From CAZKVJ01 sp964556225 (GTDB lineage Bacteria > Actinomycetota > Acidimicrobiia > Acidimicrobiales > Ilumatobacteraceae), in NCBI GenBank assembly GCA_964556225.1, contig CAZKVJ010000015.1, forward strand, positions 1-64,000: 64,000 bases of DNA, in the 5' to 3' direction. A program made the position numbers and the translations under genes. Positions 53,452-64,000 of this stretch are shown here, piece by piece. The notes under the pieces are model-generated. The model worked only from the letters and a program-made list of their open reading frames with translations. It was not told where the DNA came from and ran no database searches. The stretch's first letter is position 1, and each line of letters begins with the position of its first letter.

Positions 53452-55026
53452 TCAGGGATCGCAGCTGAGCCCGGTGGGGAAGTAGACCACGGCGTCCGGG
53501 GCGTCCTCGGCGGTGAGGCGGCCGGTGGCGACCAGATCGTCGAGCACGGCCTGGCCATCGACGCCGAGCAGTGCGCCACGGGCGGCGACGATGGCGCCAC
53601 CGTGCTCCAACAGCGCGCACGGCAGGGCTCGCAGCTCGGCCTCTTGGTCGACGGGCTCGCCGGTGAGGGGACGCTCGGGGAGCGGCAGGTACACGGCGGG
53701 GATCTCGGTGAACCAGTGCACGTTGTCGGCGGCATTGGTCACGAGCACGTCGGCCTCGGTGGCGGCAGCGGCGTCCATGAACGCCGGGCGGCGCTCGTCG
53801 GTGTACAGCTCGGTCCAGGTCTGCGGCGACACGCCGACGCCGGCCCACACGGCCACGGCGACGGCGGCGATCGCCGCGGCCGCCATGGACCGGATGCGGA
53901 TCGACCACATGAGCCCCGCGATGGTGAGCACCCCCATCGGCAGCAGGAGCCGGTTGTCCGGGATGACGAGGGCATCGAAGCCGAGCAGGCCGATGACGAG
54001 CCCGGTGGTGAGGATGCCGGCCGCCACGAGGCACAGCTCGAGTGGCGCCGGCAGGCGGGGCCAGGCACGGGGCCAGAGGCCCACGTAGCCGAGCACGGCC
54101 GCCGCGACCGCCACCAGCCACGCCAGCGTGACGGCCCATGCCCACAGCGGTACGCCCCGGTCGACACCGAAGTACGTCTGGCGTAGGTCGCCGAGGTGTT
54201 CGGCGTCGAGCCAGCCGGCGACGCTGCGGGCGAGGGTGCGCACGTCCTCGCCGGCCAGCCCGCGCCAGCCGGCCCGGTGCCCTCCGCCGGCCGCGGTGAG
54301 CCACGCCACGTTGACCACCGCCGGGGCGATGCCGGCGGCGAACGCGCCGAGCGCCCGGCCGACGTGGCGCTCGCGCCGCCACAGCTCGATCGCCGGGAGC
54401 GCGGCCAGCGGCGCGCCGAGGAACCGGAACAGCCCAGCCGCCGCGCCGAGCCCGAACGCCCACCACCACGAGCGCCCCGTGCGGCGGTAGCGCAGCAGCG
54501 CGGCCATGAGCGCGACGACGATGGCGCAGAACACCGGCTCCGACAGCGTGGCCTGGGTGACCAGGCGGTACGCCGGCACGAGGGCCAGCAGGATCGCCAC
54601 CCCCGCCCTGATCACGAGCGTGGCCGGCTCCAGCGGGCGGTCGTCGGTCCGTCCGCCGGCCACGATGAGCGCGGCGACCACCGCCAGGCTGAGCAGCGTG
54701 ACGAGCTGCATCGCCGCGTTCACGCCGACCATCGCGCCGAGCGCGCCCGACACCGTCGGGTAGCCGATGGGGAAGTCGACGAACGGCAGGCGCCCGCCCC
54801 GCTCGACGAACTCGATGGCGTCGAAGTTGGAGAACGACGGCGCCAGCCGCGTGCTGAACAGGTGGCCGGCGGCCGCCTCGCGCGCCCCGCTCCAGTAGGT
54901 GACGGTGTCGAGCATCGGGATGATGCCCCGCCGCAGCTGGACCAGCCCCACGCCGACCGCCCCGAGGGCGGCGACCCCGGCCGCCACCACCACGCCGAGA
55001 CGTGGCTTCCGGGTCTCGACGGTCAC
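53452..55026 (-). CDS. GT39-like hypothetical membrane glycosyltransferase
   Basis: A 524-residue protein with about ten helices. The first luminal loop MLDTVTYWSGAREAAAG carries an Asp in the usual GT-C position, followed by GRLPFVDFPIGYPTVSGALGAMVGV. The C-terminal ~110 residues are soluble (NAADNVHWFTEIPAVYLPLP onward). GTG 55026 follows TAGGCT by 8 bases. Similar in type to the protein at 51105-52643 but not an obvious copy. Copy C of the 49-bp repeat lies just upstream. Confidence 0.75.
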   Translation of the reverse strand: MTVETRKPRLGVVVAAGVAALGAVGVGLVQLRRGIIPMLDTVTYWSGAREAAAGHLFSTRLAPSFSNFDAIEFVERGGRLPFVDFPIGYPTVSGALGAMVGVNAAMQLVTLLSLAVVAALIVAGGRTDDRPLEPATLVIRAGVAILLALVPAYRLVTQATLSEPVFCAIVVALMAALLRYRRTGRSWWWAFGLGAAAGLFRFLGAPLAALPAIELWRRERHVGRALGAFAAGIAPAVVNVAWLTAAGGGHRAGWRGLAGEDVRTLARSVAGWLDAEHLGDLRQTYFGVDRGVPLWAWAVTLAWLVAVAAAVLGYVGLWPRAWPRLPAPLELCLVAAGILTTGLVIGLLGFDALVIPDNRLLLPMGVLTIAGLMWSIRIRSMAAAAIAAVAVAVWAGVGVSPQTWTELYTDERRPAFMDAAAATEADVLVTNAADNVHWFTEIPAVYLPLPERPLTGEPVDQEAELRALPCALLEHGGAIVAARGALLGVDGQAVLDDLVATGRLTAEDAPDAVVYFPTGLSCDP

Positions 55027-55059
55027 GAGTCGTCAGCCTACGAGCCCACCTCCCCCTCC

Positions 55060-55108
55060 GTTCTGGCACCCTGTGGTAGCGCTCAGCGCTACTTCCTGGG
55101 ACCAGAAC
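55060..55108. repeat. 49-bp palindromic repeat, copy C
   Basis: Same arms and central hairpin as copies A and B; three differences from copy B, all in the left flank (CACCCTG for CAGCACG). It lies between divergent genes, 12 bases before the methyltransferase start. Confidence 0.85.
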
Positions 55109-55120
55109 GAGAGGAGGGAC

Positions 55121-55966
55121 GTGGAGGAGCACGGACGGGAGGCGATGGCGCTCAACCGCAGCAACTGGGAGGCCCGGGTCGCGCATCACGCGGTGAGCGA
55201 GGAGTACGGGCTCGACCGCTACGTCAGCGACCCGGCGCACCTGTCCGACGTCGTGCGCTTCGACCTTCCCCGCCTGGGCGACATCACCGGGCTCGACACG
55301 ATCCACCTACAGTGCCACATCGGCACCGACACGGTGTCGCTCGCCCGGCTCGGCGCCCACGTCACCGGGCTGGACTTCTCGCCATCTGCGCTCGAGGTGG
55401 CCCGCCGCCTGGCCGTCGACGCCGGGGCCGACGTCACGTTCGTGGAGTCCGACGTCCACGACGCCGTCGTTGCGCTAGGCCCGGCGCGCTTCGACCTCGT
55501 CTACACCGGCATCGGTGCCCTGTGCTGGCTGCCCGACGTGCGCCGCTGGGCCGACGTCGTCGCCGGCCTGCTGCGCCCTGGTGGTCGGCTGTTCCTGCGC
55601 GAGGGGCACCCGATGCTGTGGGCGCTCGACGACCCGCGCGACGACGGGCTGATCGTCGTGCGTTACCCGTACTTCGAGACCGCGGCCGGCACCCGCTTCC
55701 GCGAGCCGGTCACCTACGTCGACCACCCCGGCGAGCTGGACCAGCCCTGGACCTACCAGTGGAACCACGGCCTGAGCGAGATCTTCACCGCGCTGGCCGC
55801 CAGCGGCCTGCGGGTGACCTCGCTCGAGGAGCACGACAGCGTCCCGTGGCCGGCGCTCGGCGACCTGATGGACCTGCTCCCGAACGGCGAGTACCGGTTG
55901 CGCGAGCAGCCCGAGCGGCTCGCCTGCAGCTACACCCTGTGCGCGGTGCGAGACTCGGCGCCATGA
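55121..55966 (+). CDS. class I SAM-dependent methyltransferase
   Basis: A 281-residue methyltransferase. LNRSNWEARVAHHAVSEEYG is the typical opening of this actinobacterial subgroup; the SAM-binding fold reads LQCHIGTDTVSLARLGAHVTGLDFSPSAL, with acidic FVESDVHD after. GTG 55121 has GGAGG three to four bases before it; ATG 55145 is the alternative and would remove eight residues. The stop overlaps the enoyl-CoA hydratase start (ATGA). Substrate unknown. Confidence 0.87.
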   Translation: MEEHGREAMALNRSNWEARVAHHAVSEEYGLDRYVSDPAHLSDVVRFDLPRLGDITGLDTIHLQCHIGTDTVSLARLGAHVTGLDFSPSALEVARRLAVDAGADVTFVESDVHDAVVALGPARFDLVYTGIGALCWLPDVRRWADVVAGLLRPGGRLFLREGHPMLWALDDPRDDGLIVVRYPYFETAAGTRFREPVTYVDHPGELDQPWTYQWNHGLSEIFTALAASGLRVTSLEEHDSVPWPALGDLMDLLPNGEYRLREQPERLACSYTLCAVRDSAP

Positions 55967-56796
55967 GCTCCGAGGACCGCGTCTGCATCACCATCGCCGA
56001 CGGCATCGCCGACGTCCGCATGACCCGCACCGACAAGCGCAACGCGCTCGACGGTGCCATGTTCGCCGCCCTGGCCGCCGCCGGCGAGCGCCTCTGCACC
56101 GAGCCGGGCGTGCGGGCCGTCGTGCTCTCCGGCGAGGGCCAGTCGTTCTGCGCCGGGCTCGACTTCGGCTCGTTCCAGCAGATGGCCGGTGGTGCCCAGC
56201 TCAACACTGGTAACGGCGGTGGTGACGGCGGGAACCCGGGTGCGATGGTCGAGGGCCGCATCACCCACCTCGGCCAGCAGGTGGCGTGGGTGTGGCAGGA
56301 GGTGCCCGTGCCGGTCATCGCCGCCGTGCACGGCCACGCGCTGGGCGGCGGCATCCAGATCGCGCTCGGCGCCGACATCCGCATCGTCCACCCCGACACC
56401 AAGCTCTCGGTGCGCGAGGTGCACTGGGGCCTGGTGCCCGACATGACCGGCACCCTCATGCTCAGCCGCCTCGTCCGGCCCGACGTGGCCAAGGAGCTGG
56501 TGTTCACGGCCCGGGTGATCGACGGGCGCGAGGCGTACGACCTCGGCCTGGCCACCCGCCTGTCGGACACCCCTCACGCCGACGCCATGGCGCTCGCCGC
56601 CGAGATCGCCGGGCGCAGCCCCGACGCCGTGCGGGGGGCCAAGGCGCTGATGAACCGTCTCGCCAACGACGGTGCCGCGGATCAGTTCGCCGAGGAGCGC
56701 CGGGTGATCGGCAGCCTGATCGGCCGGGCGAACCAGGTCGAGGCGGTCATGGCGAACTTCGAGAACCGGGCGCCGGTGTTCACCGACCCGACGTGA
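55963..56796 (+). CDS. enoyl-CoA hydratase/isomerase family protein
   Basis: A 277-residue crotonase-fold protein. NALDGAMFAAL and AVVLSGEGQSFCAGLDFGSF carry the first oxyanion-hole region; VIAAVHGHALGGGIQIALGADIRI the second; EVHWGLVPDMTGTLMLSRL follows. The Asp in LVPDMTG replaces the second catalytic Glu of true hydratases, so an isomerase or other crotonase reaction is possible. Coupled to the methyltransferase by ATGA. Confidence 0.9.
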   Translation: MSSEDRVCITIADGIADVRMTRTDKRNALDGAMFAALAAAGERLCTEPGVRAVVLSGEGQSFCAGLDFGSFQQMAGGAQLNTGNGGGDGGNPGAMVEGRITHLGQQVAWVWQEVPVPVIAAVHGHALGGGIQIALGADIRIVHPDTKLSVREVHWGLVPDMTGTLMLSRLVRPDVAKELVFTARVIDGREAYDLGLATRLSDTPHADAMALAAEIAGRSPDAVRGAKALMNRLANDGAADQFAEERRVIGSLIGRANQVEAVMANFENRAPVFTDPT

Positions 56797-56799
56797 CGC

Positions 56800-57192
56800 T
56801 CAGCTCGAGCTGCCACCCGACGCGGCGGCGAGGACGATGACCAAGACCACGGTCGCGACCCCGAGCGCCAGGAGCACCGTCGACACGATCCCGCAGATCC
56901 GTCCGGCCTGCACGACCCCTCGGTTGGAGTAGTAGCCGGGCGTGGCGTCGATCGCTCGGATGGCCTTGTTGCCCATACCCCAGGCGAAGGGACCCAGCAC
57001 GAACCCAACGCCACACATGAAGCCGACGACCAGGCTCAGGATCCCCAGCACCAGGACCGTCGTGCCGCCCGGGTACTCGGGGCGCTGGGGCTGGCCGCCG
57101 TAGCCGTACTGGGGGTAGCCCGGGGGCTGGCCGCCGTAGCCAGGCGGCTGGGGCGGGTACCCAGGTGGCGGAGGAGGGGGCGGGGTGCTCAC
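56800..57192 (-). CDS. DUF4190-like membrane protein
   Basis: A 130-residue protein with a Pro/Gly/Tyr-rich N-terminal tail (1-43) and two membrane helices (about 44-70 and 100-122) separated by a short loop with [19 protein letters not shown], characteristic of actinobacterial DUF4190-type proteins. Function unknown; relatives often neighbour cell-envelope genes. The GTG start opens the tail. Convergent with the hydratase gene, whose stop is 3 bases away, and divergent from gltB. Confidence 0.8.
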   Translation of the reverse strand: MSTPPPPPPPGYPPQPPGYGGQPPGYPQYGYGGQPQRPEYPGGTTVLVLGILSLVVGFMCGVGFVLGPFAWGMGNKAIRAIDATPGYYSNRGVVQAGRICGIVSTVLLALGVATVVLVIVLAAASGGSSS

Positions 57193-57273
57193 GGCCTCAT
57201 CATGCCCCCCACCGGCTGTGCCGGCGCGGACCGTTCACGGAATCTCAATCTGCACGACACGTGGCGCGCCTCG

Positions 57274-57279
57274 TAGGAT
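57274..57279 (+). promoter_or_regulatory. -10 element for gltBD
   Basis: TAGGAT, giving a leader of about 70 bases. No riboswitch-like structure was recognised in the leader. Confidence 0.4.
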
Positions 57280-57356
57280 GTTCCCAGCTCGGGCCAGCGT
57301 CGTCCCGGGTCCACCCGCCCAACCGCCTCTCGGGGCGCTCGCCGTGGACGAGGACG

Positions 57357-63369
<6,013 letters not shown>

Positions 63370-63426
63370 CCCACCTCCCCCGTTCGATTGGGTGGGGGGC
63401 GCCCGCGAACTCGGGGCGTGGGCCTC

Positions 63427-63432
63427 TACGCT
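63427..63432 (+). promoter_or_regulatory. -10 element of the LysM lipoprotein
   Basis: TACGCT, 6 bases before the ATG, a leaderless promoter pattern. Confidence 0.5.
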
Positions 63433-63438
63433 GGGGTC

Positions 63439-64000
63439 ATGCGCCTGACCGCCCGCCGCGCCGTCGCCCTGCTCGGCGCGCTGCCCCTCCTCCTCGCCGC
63501 CTGCGGGGGTGACGACGGCACCAGCTCCCAGACCACGGTGTTGATCGACGTCACCGACTTCGCCACCATCGCACCCGTGGCGTCGACCGTGGCGCCGGAC
63601 TCCACGCTCGCCCCGGTGGGTGAGCAGTCCTACACCGTCCAGTCCGGCGACGTGCTCGTCAACATCGCCAAGCGGTTCGGCACCACGGCCGAGGAGATCG
63701 CCTCCTACAACGGCTGGGCCGACGGCACTGCGCACCTCATCTACGCCGGGCTCGTGATCAAGATCCCGCCGGGGGCGACGGCGGCCACCGGCACCGGCAC
63801 CGGCGCCACCACCACGACCGGGGTGACGACCACCACCGTGGCTGCCGAGGCGGGGGGGACCTACACCGTGCAAGACGGCGACACGCTGAGCGGCATCGCC
63901 AGCAAGTTCGATGTCACCATCGACCAGCTCGTGGCCGTCAACGGTTGGAGCGACGGCGCCGCGCACCTCATCTACGCCGGCCTGGAGATCAAGATCCCGG
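63439..64000 (+). CDS. LysM domain lipoprotein (partial)
   Basis: The window ends inside this gene after 187 residues. MRLTARRAVALLGALPLLLAAC is a lipoprotein signal with lipobox LAAC (Cys22). After a Thr/Val/Pro-rich linker there are two LysM repeats: YTVQSGDVLVNIAKRFG onward (about 65-110) and YTVQDGDTLSGIASKFD onward (about 140-187), joined by a Gly/Thr linker. Both end HLIYAGL(V/E)IKIP. LysM binds peptidoglycan, so a cell-wall role is likely; any catalytic domain would lie beyond the window. Confidence 0.88.
   Translation, partial: MRLTARRAVALLGALPLLLAACGGDDGTSSQTTVLIDVTDFATIAPVASTVAPDSTLAPVGEQSYTVQSGDVLVNIAKRFGTTAEEIASYNGWADGTAHLIYAGLVIKIPPGATAATGTGTGATTTTGVTTTTVAAEAGGTYTVQDGDTLSGIASKFDVTIDQLVAVNGWSDGAAHLIYAGLEIKIP

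Noticed and set aside
57193..57356. Riboswitch or glutamine-responsive RNA upstream of gltB
   Set aside because: Only a short GC hairpin is visible; no recognisable riboswitch core.

Overview
The window is GC-rich, gene-dense chromosomal DNA from an actinobacterium. Pointers include a BldD-type regulator, a 6C small RNA beside a HAD-IB/acyltransferase gene, CIRCE/HrcA control of dnaJ, an F420-type LLM oxidoreductase and many near-leaderless genes. Many starts sit 6-9 bases after a TANNNT hexamer, as is common in Actinomycetota. The gene content and style suit Acidimicrobiia (Ilumatobacter-like), but that class assignment is inference. No phage, plasmid, insertion sequence or CRISPR array was found.

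Layout. 1-2.5 kb: minus-strand LLM oxidoreductase (cut by the window edge), PAC2 protein and phosphotransferase. 2.6-7.4 kb: YbbN-like thioredoxin, comEA, comEC and holA. 7.4-9.6 kb: rpsT and lepA. 9.6-12.2 kb: an MFS exporter coupled to a photolyase. 12.2-16.9 kb: hrcA-dnaJ-rsmE behind a CIRCE element, then bldD and hemW. 16.9-18.9 kb: SDR and 2-oxoglutarate oxygenase genes next to tRNA-Val(GAC). 19-20.2 kb: a poorly conserved stretch. 20.2-32.7 kb: a five-gene DNA repair operon, sbcD-sbcC-recC-recB-recD, with every junction an ATGA overlap. 32.7-37.6 kb: aldo/keto reductase, EamA transporter, GDSL lipoprotein, alkylsulfatase-like hydrolase and acyl-CoA dehydrogenase. 37.7-43.9 kb: icd, a decayed YdeI gene, a quinone oxidoreductase, gltA, a carboxyltransferase and a LysR regulator. 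44-47.9 kb: 6C RNA, the HAD/acyltransferase fusion, a lipoprotein, DinB and nitroreductase. 47.9-51 kb: aconitase divergent from a GntR/HutC regulator. 51-57.2 kb: two GT-C-like membrane proteins around a decayed patch, a methyltransferase, an enoyl-CoA hydratase and a DUF4190-like protein. 57.3-63.4 kb: gltBD (glutamate synthase). The last gene is a LysM lipoprotein cut by the window end.

Links between genes. Three TCA-cycle enzymes (icd, gltA, acn) lie within 13 kb. The icd and acn/gntR promoters share a near-identical 17-18 bp operator-like sequence, which suggests a small regulon of the adjacent GntR protein. This is the most testable regulatory novelty here. Two families of short palindromic repeats (three 49-bp copies, two 44-bp copies) sit in intergenic regions, one copy beside a gene remnant with an internal deletion. 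BldD retains most of its c-di-GMP signature and has a BldD-box-like operator upstream.

All calls rest on reading the sequence and on recalled family knowledge. No database search was run.
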